NCBI GenBank assembly: GCA_035273665.1 | Contig: DATEOW010000048.1 | Coordinates: 1 to 22,953, forward strand | Reading direction: 5' to 3' | Length of the DNA: 22,953 nt | Source of the DNA: DATEEW01 sp035273665 | GTDB taxonomy: Bacteria > Pseudomonadota > Gammaproteobacteria > Burkholderiales > SG8-39 | Shown here: piece by piece, positions 7,253 through 14,513 of the stretch | Layout of the letters: each line of letters opens with the position of its first letter | Position numbering within the stretch: the stretch's first letter is position 1 | Notes under the pieces: generated by a model | What the model was told of the DNA's origin: nothing | Databases searched by the model: none | The model's input: the letters and a program-made list of their open reading frames with translations, nothing else | Position numbers and translations under genes: made by a program

Positions 7253-7721
7253 AATTTCAATTCCGAAGCAGCAGCTCACGCTCTTCGGCGAAGAGGGGCA
7301 ACCGCTGCGGCGCTATAAAGTCTCTACGGCGACCAACGGAGCCGGAGAGCAACAAGGCAGCAATCGCACCCCGCGAGGCAAGCATATCGTTCGCGCCAAG
7401 ATCGGCGCTGGTGCGCCCCCCAATACTGTTTTCAAGGGCCGCCGACCGACAGGCGAAATCTACAGCGCGGAATTGGCCGAGCAATTTCCGGATCGGGATT
7501 GGATCTTGACGCGCATCCTTTGGCTGTCCGGCCGCCAACCGGGTTTCAACCGACTGGGGAAAGTCGACACCATGCGCCGTTACATCTATCTCCATGGAAG
7601 CCCAGACGCCGTGCCGATGGGGATCCCTGGCTCCATCGGTTGTATCCGTATGCGCAATCGCGACATCATGGAATTGTTCGATCTCATACCCCCATATACA
7701 TCCGTTGAGATTCTGGAATGA
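7242..7721 (+). CDS. YkuD-family L,D-transpeptidase/carboxypeptidase without signal peptide
   Basis: A 159-residue single YkuD domain. The active-site block has His118 in YIYLHGSPD and the nucleophile Cys134 with Arg136 in SIGCIRMRN, the family HGxx...S-x-G-C-x-R/V-M pattern. Most YkuD enzymes are exported and crosslink peptidoglycan, but this one starts directly with MRIEISIPKQQLTLF, the first beta strand, and has no signal peptide or membrane segment. Leaderless YkuD proteins such as Acinetobacter ElsL have been reported as cytosolic L,D-carboxypeptidases in peptidoglycan recycling, and I infer a similar role here. The GTG start at 7242 has AAGGA seven bases upstream and overlaps tadA by 11 bases. 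Confidence 0.9.
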   Translation: MRIEISIPKQQLTLFGEEGQPLRRYKVSTATNGAGEQQGSNRTPRGKHIVRAKIGAGAPPNTVFKGRRPTGEIYSAELAEQFPDRDWILTRILWLSGRQPGFNRLGKVDTMRRYIYLHGSPDAVPMGIPGSIGCIRMRNRDIMELFDLIPPYTSVEILE

Positions 7722-7830
7722 CCGCATGTGAATGCCGGTTCGAAGCGCTTTGCAGTCTCGCTATCCCGCAGACGCTGCGCTATGATTGCTTCCGCGGCGC
7801 CTGGTGGCTGGGGCCGCATTTGGGGGATCA

Positions 7831-8229
7831 ATGTATAAGGTAGAAATTCTGGCATGGACGGAAGCGCGGACGCACGCGAGTCATATCCGCCGCGAAGTAT
7901 TCGTCCAAGAGCAGGGCGTTCCGGTTCAACTTGAGCTCGATAAATGGGACGCACGCTGTGAGCATGCATTGGCGAGCGTGGACGGAAATGTGATCGGCAC
8001 CGGTCGGCTATTGCCGGATGGCCACATCGGCAGAATCGCCGTATTGAAGGAATATCGGGGTCAAGGCATTGCGCGCGAGATTCTTCAAGCGCTCCTAGAC
8101 CATGCGCGCAAACGCGGCGAAAACGGCACAGCGCAGAACGCTCAATCAGACGCCGCACTTTTCTATCAAATGTTCGGCCACAAAAAAGAAGAGGTTGCCT
8201 CCGGCAACACGACGCAGAACGCGGCCTGA
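7831..8229 (+). CDS. GNAT-family N-acetyltransferase
   Basis: A 132-residue cytosolic acyl-CoA-dependent acetyltransferase; substrate unknown. The N-terminus has RREVFVQEQGVP, typical of a common GNAT subgroup. The acetyl-CoA-binding motif A is IAVLKEYRGQGIAREIL (Q/R-x-x-G-x-G/A as RGQGIA), followed by the late FYQMFG strand. The ending is odd: the usual GF...GIPHxxM close is replaced by GHKKEEVASGNTTQNAA, so the last strand may be altered. The ATG at 7831 has GGGGGA four bases before it; a longer reading from 7786 is less likely. Its stop codon abuts the stop of the convergent DUF4936 gene with no gap. Confidence 0.85.
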   Translation: MYKVEILAWTEARTHASHIRREVFVQEQGVPVQLELDKWDARCEHALASVDGNVIGTGRLLPDGHIGRIAVLKEYRGQGIAREILQALLDHARKRGENGTAQNAQSDAALFYQMFGHKKEEVASGNTTQNAA

Positions 8230-8505
8230 TCACAGCGGTTCGAATTTCTCCATATGCCTGGATGCGCCCGGCTGCAGTAAGGTCTCTAAGCCCCGGCGCG
8301 CGACGATTTCCTGCAGGTCAGCCTCGAACGCCTTGCAATTCGCTACCTCCTCATAAATTTCCATCCAAGTGTTCGGGTCCGCGTATTGGCGCAATAAACG
8401 CCCGCGCACGCCCGATGTTGCATGGAGGGCGTTTTGCATGTCACGCACATGGGCAACAAGTTCTTCCGCCGGTACGGCGACGCGGTAGTAGATGTAGTAG
8501 TTCAA
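8230..8505 (-). CDS. DUF4936 family protein
   Basis: A 91-residue cytosolic protein starting MNYYIYYRVAVPAEELVAHV. Later segments are GVRGRLLRQYADPNTWMEIYEEV and ARRGLETLLQPGASRHMEKFE; the second is given here as its key span and ends near the C-terminus. This matches DUF4936, a small dimeric alpha/beta-barrel-like family found mainly in betaproteobacteria next to ygfZ; its function is unknown. The start is a TTG at 8505, 12 bases after the ygfZ stop and inside a tandem 16-bp repeat, so translation is probably coupled to ygfZ. No good independent ribosome-binding site is seen. Confidence 0.85.
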   Translation of the reverse strand: MNYYIYYRVAVPAEELVAHVRDMQNALHATSGVRGRLLRQYADPNTWMEIYEEVANCKAFEADLQEIVARRGLETLLQPGASRHMEKFEPL

Positions 8506-8532
8506 TCTAAAACCGGTTCAATCTACAACCGG
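8501..8532. repeat. Tandem 16-bp duplication at the ygfZ/DUF4936 junction
   Basis: TTCAATCTAAAACCGG (8501-8516) is followed immediately by TTCAATCTACAACCGG (8517-8532), 15 of 16 bases identical. The distal copy holds the ygfZ stop codon and the proximal copy holds the TTG start of the DUF4936 gene. Collapsing the duplication would give a TTGA stop/start overlap, so the duplication seems to have separated two formerly overlapping genes. Confidence 0.85.
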
Positions 8533-9453
8533 ATAAGGCAAGGGACGGAAACTTAAAACAGGGCCGCTTAAAGACTGGGCATGTACTTCGCCTTCGAGCG
8601 CAGTGTGATGGGCGACAACTAATGCGTCATAGCCGCCTTGCGGTGCCGCCACTGCATTGACCACCATGCCACAGGCCTGGTCTCCCATTGTCTGTGCGTA
8701 GATTTCCTGTCCGGCGAGCACGGGCGCCTCGCTATGCACCAGGTGCATACGACGATTCGCTTTGCCGAGGTATTGCGTTCGTGCAACGATTTCCTGGCCC
8801 GGGTAACAGCCTTTCTTGAAGCTCACGCCACCTATCTTTTCCAGATTGATCATCTGCGGCACAAATTGATCTTGTGTTGCGGCCGTAATCCAGGGCACCC
8901 CTTGCACGATATCCAGCCATTGCCATGATTCGATGCTTGAGGGCCGGAAGCTTTTCGTAAAATGGGCCCAAGCCGCGGTCGCCTCTTGTTCTTCACCGAT
9001 AAGAGCGAGAAAGCGCAAAGGCTGCAACATAAGTACGCGTGCGGTCGGTGTGTGCGAGTTTGATCTATACCCCGCGGCGGCTAGAACAGCGTTCACGTCT
9101 TCCCCGGCCAAGCCTATTAGTCCGGCCGGCTTCTCGATTTCTACCGTCACCTTGGCGCGAAGGACGAACATTTGTAATCGACGCCTAGTGGCCTCGGCAA
9201 TATCGCCCGAGAGCATCAGGAAAAAGCCGTCTTCTTGGCGCCAAATAAGGAGGTTCGCCAATACACGGCCTTTAGCGGTGCAATAGGCGCCATAAGTTCG
9301 GTCACCTAGGTCCAACGCTTTGACATCACAGGTGAGTTGGCCTTGAAGAAAGGCTTCGGCGTCTTCCCCATGCACGCGCAGCACGGCGAACAGCGGCGAT
9401 AATTGGACGACAATGCCGCCCTGGGCCACGAGAAAATCAGAGACCGATGACAT
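8518..9453 (-). CDS. ygfZ: Folate-binding iron-sulfur cluster assembly/repair protein YgfZ
   Basis: A 311-residue GcvT-like protein that binds tetrahydrofolate and helps maintain certain Fe-S enzymes, such as MiaB in E. coli. The family signature K-G-C-Y-x-G-Q-E is present as KKGCYPGQEIVARTQYLGK with Cys216. Upstream blocks LQGQLTCDV and CTAKGRVLANLLIW also fit. Length is normal. The ATG at 9453 is the natural start (MSSVSDFLVAQGGIVV), although no clear Shine-Dalgarno precedes it. It is divergent from mltG and leads the two-gene unit ygfZ-DUF4936. Confidence 0.95.
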   Translation of the reverse strand: MSSVSDFLVAQGGIVVQLSPLFAVLRVHGEDAEAFLQGQLTCDVKALDLGDRTYGAYCTAKGRVLANLLIWRQEDGFFLMLSGDIAEATRRRLQMFVLRAKVTVEIEKPAGLIGLAGEDVNAVLAAAGYRSNSHTPTARVLMLQPLRFLALIGEEQEATAAWAHFTKSFRPSSIESWQWLDIVQGVPWITAATQDQFVPQMINLEKIGGVSFKKGCYPGQEIVARTQYLGKANRRMHLVHSEAPVLAGQEIYAQTMGDQACGMVVNAVAAPQGGYDALVVAHHTALEGEVHAQSLSGPVLSFRPLPYPVVD

Positions 9454-9480
9454 AAAAAACCGTGGATGAACTCAAGCGGT

Positions 9481-9509
9481 ATTATATGTCCCGCGCGCTC
9501 GCGCTGACT
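9481..9509 (-). promoter_or_regulatory. Candidate promoter of ygfZ
   Basis: On the minus strand a perfect TATAAT lies at 9486-9481, about 27 bases before the ygfZ ATG. The element 17 bases further upstream (AGTCAG) is a poor -35. The position in the short divergent ygfZ/mltG gap supports a promoter; the mltG promoter must overlap the same region. Confidence 0.35.
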
Positions 9510-9518
9510 TTGCTCACC

Positions 9519-10541
9519 ATGCTTAAACTCATCAAAACCCTTTTCCTTCTTGCCGTCCTGGCCGGAGGGGCGCTCGTGGCAGGCGTCTATTGGTTCAGCC
9601 AGCAGCCACTGCGGTTGAACGCCGATTTGGTTGAATTTCGCATTGAACCAGGGAGCGGCTTCCGCGGGGCTATCCGCCAAATGCGTGCGGGCGGCATTCA
9701 TCTGCCCGAACTCCCTTTCATCGCCATGGCGCGCGTTCAGGGCAAAGACGGGATGGTCAAGGCGGGAAGCTATGAATTGGCGCGAGGGGCGACGCCAACC
9801 GATCTCCTCGAAAAAATCACCCGCGGCGAGTTCGCCAAAAGCCAAGTCCGATTGTTAGAGGGTTGGACTTTCCAACAAATGCGGCAAGTGCTCGATGCTC
9901 ATCCGCATCTGGCCCATGTGACGCTGGGATTAAGCGATGCGGAAATCATGCGTCGCTTAGGGGCCCCTGGCGTAATGCCCGAAGGGCGTTTCTTTCCTGA
10001 CACCTATCAATTCGCCAAGGGCGATAGTGATTTGGAAGTCCTGAAACAGGCCTACGCTGCCATGGACGCGCACTTGCAACAAGCTTGGGCGACCCGCGCT
10101 GCCGATCTGCCCTTTACATCGCCGGATCAAGCACTCATTCTCGCGTCAATCGTCGAGAAAGAAACGGGGAGTCGAGCCGATCGGGATTTGATTGCGGCGG
10201 TTTTCATCAATCGACTTCGCATCGGGATGCGCTTACAAACGGACCCGACGGTCATCTACGGCCTGGGGCAAGCTTTCGACGGCAATTTACGCAAGATCGA
10301 TTTGATCAACGACACACCCTACAACACCTACACACGTGACGGCCTGCCGCCTTCGCCTATTGCGATGCCCAGCTTGGATTCCATTCGAGCGGTGATGCAC
10401 CCGGCGCAGAGCGAGGCCTTGTATTTCGTTGCGCGCGGCGATGGATCGAGTCACTTTTCCGGTTCGCTGAACGAGCACAACGACGCCGTAAACCGTTACC
10501 AGCGCAGGGGTCGCACCCCATCCGCCAATCAAGGAAAATGA
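9519..10541 (+). CDS. mltG: Endolytic peptidoglycan transglycosylase MltG
   Basis: An inner-membrane YceG-like enzyme that cleaves nascent glycan strands and is thought to set their length. The 340-residue product has an N-terminal membrane anchor (about 5-26, LFLLAVLAGGALVAGVYWF). A LysM-like subdomain follows (KAGSYELARGATPTDLLEKI), then the catalytic YceG domain with the Glu-containing ASIVEKET (about 209-216), INRLRIGMRLQTDPTVIYGLG and PYNTYTRDGLPPSPI. I chose the ATG at 9519, which starts MLKLIKTLFLLAV; the frame is open to a GTG at 9462, which would overlap the promoter region. It heads the operon with tmk four bases downstream. Pairing of mltG with tmk-holB is conserved in proteobacteria. 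Confidence 0.95.
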   Translation: MLKLIKTLFLLAVLAGGALVAGVYWFSQQPLRLNADLVEFRIEPGSGFRGAIRQMRAGGIHLPELPFIAMARVQGKDGMVKAGSYELARGATPTDLLEKITRGEFAKSQVRLLEGWTFQQMRQVLDAHPHLAHVTLGLSDAEIMRRLGAPGVMPEGRFFPDTYQFAKGDSDLEVLKQAYAAMDAHLQQAWATRAADLPFTSPDQALILASIVEKETGSRADRDLIAAVFINRLRIGMRLQTDPTVIYGLGQAFDGNLRKIDLINDTPYNTYTRDGLPPSPIAMPSLDSIRAVMHPAQSEALYFVARGDGSSHFSGSLNEHNDAVNRYQRRGRTPSANQGK

Positions 10542-10545
10542 GAGT

Positions 10546-11163
10546 ATGAAGCGCGGCAAATTCATCAGCCTGGAAGGCATAGACGGTGCCGGCAAAAGCA
10601 GTCATGTCGAATGGCTTGCAGGACTCATCAGACACGCGGGTCATGAACTGATCGTCACGCGAGAGCCGGGCGGCACGCCGCTGGGCGAACGCATCCGTGA
10701 GATGTTGTTGAACGCGCCCATGGACTTACGCACCGAAACTTTATTAGCCTTCGCCGCGCGCCAAGAACACATCGCCCAAGTAATCGGACCCGCCCTTGAA
10801 TCGGGTAAATGGGTGTTATCGGATCGATTCACCGATGCTACTTATGCCTATCAGGGCGGTGGGCGAGGGCTAGGGGAAGAAAAAATCGCGCGCTTGGAAG
10901 CGTGGGTGCAAGAAGGTCTGCAACCAGACCTTAGCCTTTACTTCGACGTGCCCGCCGCCGTCGGCATCGCAAGACGGCAAGCCGCTTCCGAATCACTCGA
11001 CCGGTTTGAGCGGGAACGGGGAGACTTCTTCGAGCGCGTCCGTGACACTTACCTTGTGCGTGCGCAACGGGAACCGCGACGCTTGCGCATCATCGACAGT
11101 ACGAGAACGCTCGCACAAGTTCGCGCCCAACTGCAGGACATTCTGGCGGAGGTCTTGCGATGA
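10546..11163 (+). CDS. tmk: Thymidylate kinase
   Basis: Phosphorylates dTMP to dTDP with ATP, the last specific step to dTTP. The 205-residue product has the P-loop GIDGAGKS (11-18), the substrate motif TREPGGTPLGERIR, the DRF motif (93-95) and the region ARRQAASESLDRFERE. Arginines in the LID rather than in the P-loop mark the E. coli type. The ATG follows the mltG stop after four bases, and the gene overlaps holB by ATGA, so it is part of the mltG-tatD operon. Confidence 0.97.
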   Translation: MKRGKFISLEGIDGAGKSSHVEWLAGLIRHAGHELIVTREPGGTPLGERIREMLLNAPMDLRTETLLAFAARQEHIAQVIGPALESGKWVLSDRFTDATYAYQGGGRGLGEEKIARLEAWVQEGLQPDLSLYFDVPAAVGIARRQAASESLDRFERERGDFFERVRDTYLVRAQREPRRLRIIDSTRTLAQVRAQLQDILAEVLR

Positions 11164-12149
11164 GCAAACCATTGCCTTGGCAGGAAGACACCTGGCGTCA
11201 GCTTTTGTCGCGAAGCGGAACGCTTCCCCACGCGTTGCTCTTGCGCGGACGATCAGGCACGGGAAAAACCATTTTCGCGCGTGCCTTTGCACAGGCAATG
11301 CTGTGTGAAGCGCTCAGCGCCGAGTACGCGTGCGGAGCGTGTAATGCCTGCAATTGGTTCGCACAAATGAACCATCCTGACTTTGTTCAAATCGAACCAG
11401 AGGCTTTGAGCGCCTTAGCCGCTGAAGAAAGCGAACGCAAAAAAGAACCGAGTAAGCAAATCAAGATTGAACAGATCCGTGCGCTGCAGGATCTATTGAG
11501 CGTCGGCACGCATCGTGGCGGACGGCGCGTAGTCATCATCCGCCCTGCAGAGGCGATGAATAGCGCGACTGCCAATGCATTGTTGAAAAGCCTGGAGGAA
11601 CCGCCTGCAAATACGCTTTTCCTCCTCGTGGCGAGCAATGCGGCACGCCTTCTGCCTACCATCCGCAGTCGATGTCAGGCAGTCGATATGCCGCGGCCCG
11701 GATCGGAGGCGGCGTCACGATGGCTCGAATCCCAAGGCAATGCGAATGCCGACGCAGCGCTTGCGCATGCGGGATATGCACCACTTGACGTCATCGAAGG
11801 AGACGGCTCGCAGATCATCCTTCAGCGTTTGCTGGGTCGTCTGACGCAAAACGATTCGGATCCGCTGATTCTCGCGGATGCCTGTGCCGGAGGCGAGCTG
11901 CCGCAAGTGGTGAACTGGATGCAAAAGTGGACCTATGATCTTGCGGCGGTAAAGTTGAACGAAGCGCCTCGCTATCATCCACAGGCCGCAAGTGCGCTAC
12001 GCAAACTGAGTGCGCGCATGACATGGCGGCCGTTGCTCGCCTATCAGCGCGCGCTCGCACAGGCGCGAGGCATTGCTCAACACCCGCTCAACCCACGCCT
12101 GTTCCTTGAAGATCTTTTTATGCAGTACCGTGCATTGAGCCAAGCGTGA
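11160..12149 (+). CDS. holB: DNA polymerase III subunit delta' (HolB)
   Basis: A clamp-loader subunit of the AAA+ family. The 329-residue product has a P-loop-like GRSGTGKT (30-37) and a zinc-binding set of cysteines (C49, C58, C61, C64 in CGACNACNW). It also has HPDFVQIEP, a Walker-B-region VVIIRPAEAMN, LLKSLEEPP and the sensor motif TIRSRCQ. The P-loop is intact here, whereas E. coli delta' does not bind ATP. The start overlaps tmk (ATGA), and the stop overlaps the tatD start (GTGA). In many relatives a pilZ gene lies between holB and tatD; none is present. Confidence 0.96.
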   Translation: MSKPLPWQEDTWRQLLSRSGTLPHALLLRGRSGTGKTIFARAFAQAMLCEALSAEYACGACNACNWFAQMNHPDFVQIEPEALSALAAEESERKKEPSKQIKIEQIRALQDLLSVGTHRGGRRVVIIRPAEAMNSATANALLKSLEEPPANTLFLLVASNAARLLPTIRSRCQAVDMPRPGSEAASRWLESQGNANADAALAHAGYAPLDVIEGDGSQIILQRLLGRLTQNDSDPLILADACAGGELPQVVNWMQKWTYDLAAVKLNEAPRYHPQAASALRKLSARMTWRPLLAYQRALAQARGIAQHPLNPRLFLEDLFMQYRALSQA

Positions 12150-12922
12150 ATTTTGTCGATTCCCATTGCCATCTCGACTTCGAAGATTTCGAAGGACGTA
12201 TGTCGGAGATCCGCAGCAATATGGCCGACGCCGGTGTCACGCACGCACTGTGTATTAGCGTGGTGCTCGAAAAATTTCCCGAGGTTCGAGCGCTGGCCGA
12301 ACAGTATGAGAATCTCTACGCTTCCGTCGGGGTGCATCCTGATTATCCGGACGCGGCGCCTGTCACCACCCAGGAATTGGTCAAACTTGCGAATCATTCT
12401 CGTGTAATCGGTATTGGCGAAACAGGGCTCGACTACTACCGCCTCAAAGGCGATTTGGAATGGCAGCGCGAGCGCTTTCGGGCACACATTCGCGCCGCGC
12501 GTGAAACTGGCAAGCCGCTTATCGTGCACACGCGTGAAGCTTCTGCCGACACACTACGCATCTTGCGCGAGGAGCGTGCCGAAGAAGCGGGAGGCGTCCT
12601 GCACTGTTTTACCGAGAGCCAGGAAGTCGCCGACGCTGCTATTCAAATGGGGTTCTATATCTCCTTTTCCGGCATTGTGACCTTCAAAAACGCGGTGGCC
12701 CTGAAAGAGGTCGCACGCAAATTGCCACTGGAGCGCATGCTGATCGAAACAGATTCGCCCTATCTTGCTCCCGTGCCCTACCGAGGGAAAACCAATCAGC
12801 CGGCTTATGTGCGCCATGTCGCCGAAGAAATCGCCCGCTTACGCGACATTCCACTGGAACAAGTGGCATCAGTGACCACGGCGAATTTTTTTCAATTGTT
12901 TAAAACGGCCGTAAAACAATGA
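12146..12922 (+). CDS. TatD-family metal-dependent hydrolase (YcfH type)
   Basis: A 258-residue TIM-barrel amidohydrolase; relatives are 3'-5' DNA/RNA exonucleases or deoxyribonucleases. The metal ligands are visible: His7 and His9 in DSHCHLDF, Glu92 in GETGLDYY, His128 in IVHTREA, His153 in LHCFTES and Asp203 in ETDSPYLAPVPYRGK. The GTG start at 12146 overlaps the holB stop, and the stop overlaps the ATG of the next gene (ATGA). The position after holB matches the YcfH branch rather than the stand-alone TatD next to the Tat translocase. Its physiological substrate is not settled. Confidence 0.93.
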   Translation: MNFVDSHCHLDFEDFEGRMSEIRSNMADAGVTHALCISVVLEKFPEVRALAEQYENLYASVGVHPDYPDAAPVTTQELVKLANHSRVIGIGETGLDYYRLKGDLEWQRERFRAHIRAARETGKPLIVHTREASADTLRILREERAEEAGGVLHCFTESQEVADAAIQMGFYISFSGIVTFKNAVALKEVARKLPLERMLIETDSPYLAPVPYRGKTNQPAYVRHVAEEIARLRDIPLEQVASVTTANFFQLFKTAVKQ

Positions 12923-13551
12923 CTCGCTTGATCGCCGCGCTGATCTTCACCCTGTTCCTGAGCCCGGTCCTTGGCGCCGTGGGGCTGGAAGATCTATTGA
13001 GTGCCGTCAAAACCAATGATGTCCCGCGTGCAAATGAACTCCTGTCGAAAGGGATGGAACCGAGCTCGGCGGATCCTCAAGGCTATAGCCTTCTCATGTA
13101 CGCGGCGCGTGAAGGCCACCTGGACATGATCGAGATGCTTTTGCAGAAGGGAGCAAAGGTCAATGCCCGAAATTTTGTCGGTGAGACGGCGATTATGCTG
13201 GCGGCCTATCGAGGCAATCTGGAAAGCGTGAAGCTCCTTTATAGCCGCGCGGCACGCATCGATGAACCGGGCGCGTGGGGGCCACTTCATTACGCCGCGA
13301 TCGAAGGTCGATCCGAAGTGGTGCGCTATCTATTGGAGCAGGGCGCCAGCATTGATGCGCCCGCGCCGAACGGGGCTACGGCCCTCATGCTCGCGGCCCG
13401 TGGGGGCCATACCAATACCGTCAAAACGCTGCTGGATCGGGGCGCCGACCCCGCCAGGAAGACCGATTCGGGCGCCACAGCGCTGCAATGGGCAGAAACG
13501 GCCAACCATTCCGATGCGGCCAAGCTTCTCAAACAAAAGCTGAAAAATTAA
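12919..13551 (+). CDS. Exported ankyrin-repeat protein
   Basis: A 210-residue protein with a signal peptide (MTRLIAALIFTLFLSPVLGA, cleavage after about residue 20) followed by about five ankyrin repeats (roughly 53-85, 86-117, 118-149, 150-182, 183-210). The repeats show the G-x-(T/S)-x-L-x-x-A-A-x-x-G-H pattern, for example GYSLLMYAAREGHLDMIEML. It should act in the periplasm as a protein-binding scaffold; the partner is unknown. It is the last gene of the mltG-tmk-holB-tatD operon, with translation coupled to tatD by ATGA. Ankyrin genes after tatD are common in betaproteobacteria, so this is a conserved association rather than a recent insertion. Confidence 0.92.
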   Translation: MTRLIAALIFTLFLSPVLGAVGLEDLLSAVKTNDVPRANELLSKGMEPSSADPQGYSLLMYAAREGHLDMIEMLLQKGAKVNARNFVGETAIMLAAYRGNLESVKLLYSRAARIDEPGAWGPLHYAAIEGRSEVVRYLLEQGASIDAPAPNGATALMLAARGGHTNTVKTLLDRGADPARKTDSGATALQWAETANHSDAAKLLKQKLKN

Positions 13552-13690
13552 TTCTATTAAAAAACATATATTTACTACATAAACATGAGGGATAACATTA
13601 TCAAAAAATAAAATCCGTTCTAGCTACGTTTCTTGCATCTAGGCGTTTTAAGCTGAGGCATCCCAGCTCCAGCGCATTTTAGGTCCGGCC
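13552..13690. other. AT-rich intergenic region
   Basis: The first 65 or so bases after the ankyrin gene are strikingly AT-rich compared with the surroundings (runs such as TTAAAAAACATATATTTA and TCAAAAAATAAAATCC). They contain a small inverted repeat GATAA-CA-TTATC (13592-13603). No terminator hairpin with T-tract and no clear promoter can be named. It marks the boundary between the conserved operon and the accessory-looking genes. Confidence 0.6.
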
Positions 13691-14449
13691 ATGAAAACGC
13701 CCCCATCTCTAGTCTTCCCCTGGCCGGTCCATATTGGCCCTTATGCCTTCACGGTCCTGTGGGCAGAACCTGAAGATTTCACTCGCCCCCGTTGGCTCTC
13801 TGAAACAGATTACAACCACCAAATCCTTCGGCTACGCCGCGGTTTAAATGCGGCCCAAGTCGCACGCAATTTTTGGCTGCGCGTCGTACGCGCCATGCAC
13901 TACTCCGCAGGCCTGGATGACGGCTGCCCCGAAGAAGCTTTCACGCATAGTTATGCGGCGGGCTTGATGGGCTTTATCCGCGCAAATCCGGAGGTATGGG
14001 TATGGTTTAACCGACTCCTGGAAGCCGCCTTCAAACCGGGGGCGCGTTATAGCCGTTACGCTGCCGGCGCGCGCGATCCACAACCCATTGCGCCACCTCG
14101 ACGCTTTAGCGTGGGTAAGCACGTCTATCGGCTGGAAAGCATGCCACGCAGCCTCTCGAACAAGCTGGCATGCTGGGGCGATTGCGATCTCACCAATTAC
14201 GTCATGCGACTATCTGACGAACTCTATGGAACGCATTTGGCCGTCATTTTCTGGCATGAACTGACGCACGCGATGCATCGTGAAGACGAGCTTGAGGACG
14301 GCGATTCGCGTGTTCGCTTCGCCCGTAATCAAGCGGATTTCAGCCTGCGCTTCATTCGCCAGAACCCCCATGCATGGCGTTGGTTCCTTTGCTTGAGTTC
14401 GCATGCGGCCAATGATGGTCGCCGGGCGCAACTACGCCGCGCCGCCTAA
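13691..14449 (+). CDS. Duplicated metallopeptidase-like protein, one half with HExxH, one half degenerate
   Basis: A 252-residue protein of unknown function. It consists of two homologous halves (about 14-114 and 138-240) offset by exactly 126 residues. The second half has IFWHELTHAMHR (HELTH at 189-193), a zinc-peptidase motif. The aligned segment of the first half is NFWLRVVRAMHY, which keeps the FW...AMH frame but lost both His and Glu. From AMH onward, 16 of 42 residues are identical without gaps, ending in FIRANPEVWVWF and FIRQNPHAWRWF. The HELTH plus later F-(I/L)-R-x-NP pattern resembles small ImmA/IrrE-like or phage-type putative metallopeptidases. No signal peptide is present. The ATG at 13691 follows AGGT at eight bases. 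Confidence 0.75.
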   Translation: MKTPPSLVFPWPVHIGPYAFTVLWAEPEDFTRPRWLSETDYNHQILRLRRGLNAAQVARNFWLRVVRAMHYSAGLDDGCPEEAFTHSYAAGLMGFIRANPEVWVWFNRLLEAAFKPGARYSRYAAGARDPQPIAPPRRFSVGKHVYRLESMPRSLSNKLACWGDCDLTNYVMRLSDELYGTHLAVIFWHELTHAMHREDELEDGDSRVRFARNQADFSLRFIRQNPHAWRWFLCLSSHAANDGRRAQLRRAA

Positions 14450-14456
14450 ATTATCC

Positions 14457-14484
14457 TTGCCTTCGACTGAGCCTCGCCGATAAT
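14457..14484 (+). promoter_or_regulatory. Candidate sigma70 promoter of the single-domain receiver gene
   Basis: TTGCCT (14457-14462), a 16-base spacer and GATAAT (14479-14484). Transcription would start near 14491, which excludes the TTG at 14487 as a start codon and favours the TTG at 14514. Confidence 0.4.
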
Positions 14485-14513
14485 GCTTGCAAGTTGACTC
14501 TTGCGAGCTCGCC

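Noticed and set aside
7586..8233. A 215-codon minus-strand frame opposite the L,D-transpeptidase end and the GNAT gene
   Set aside because: It is antisense to two genes with clear motifs and has no motif of its own.
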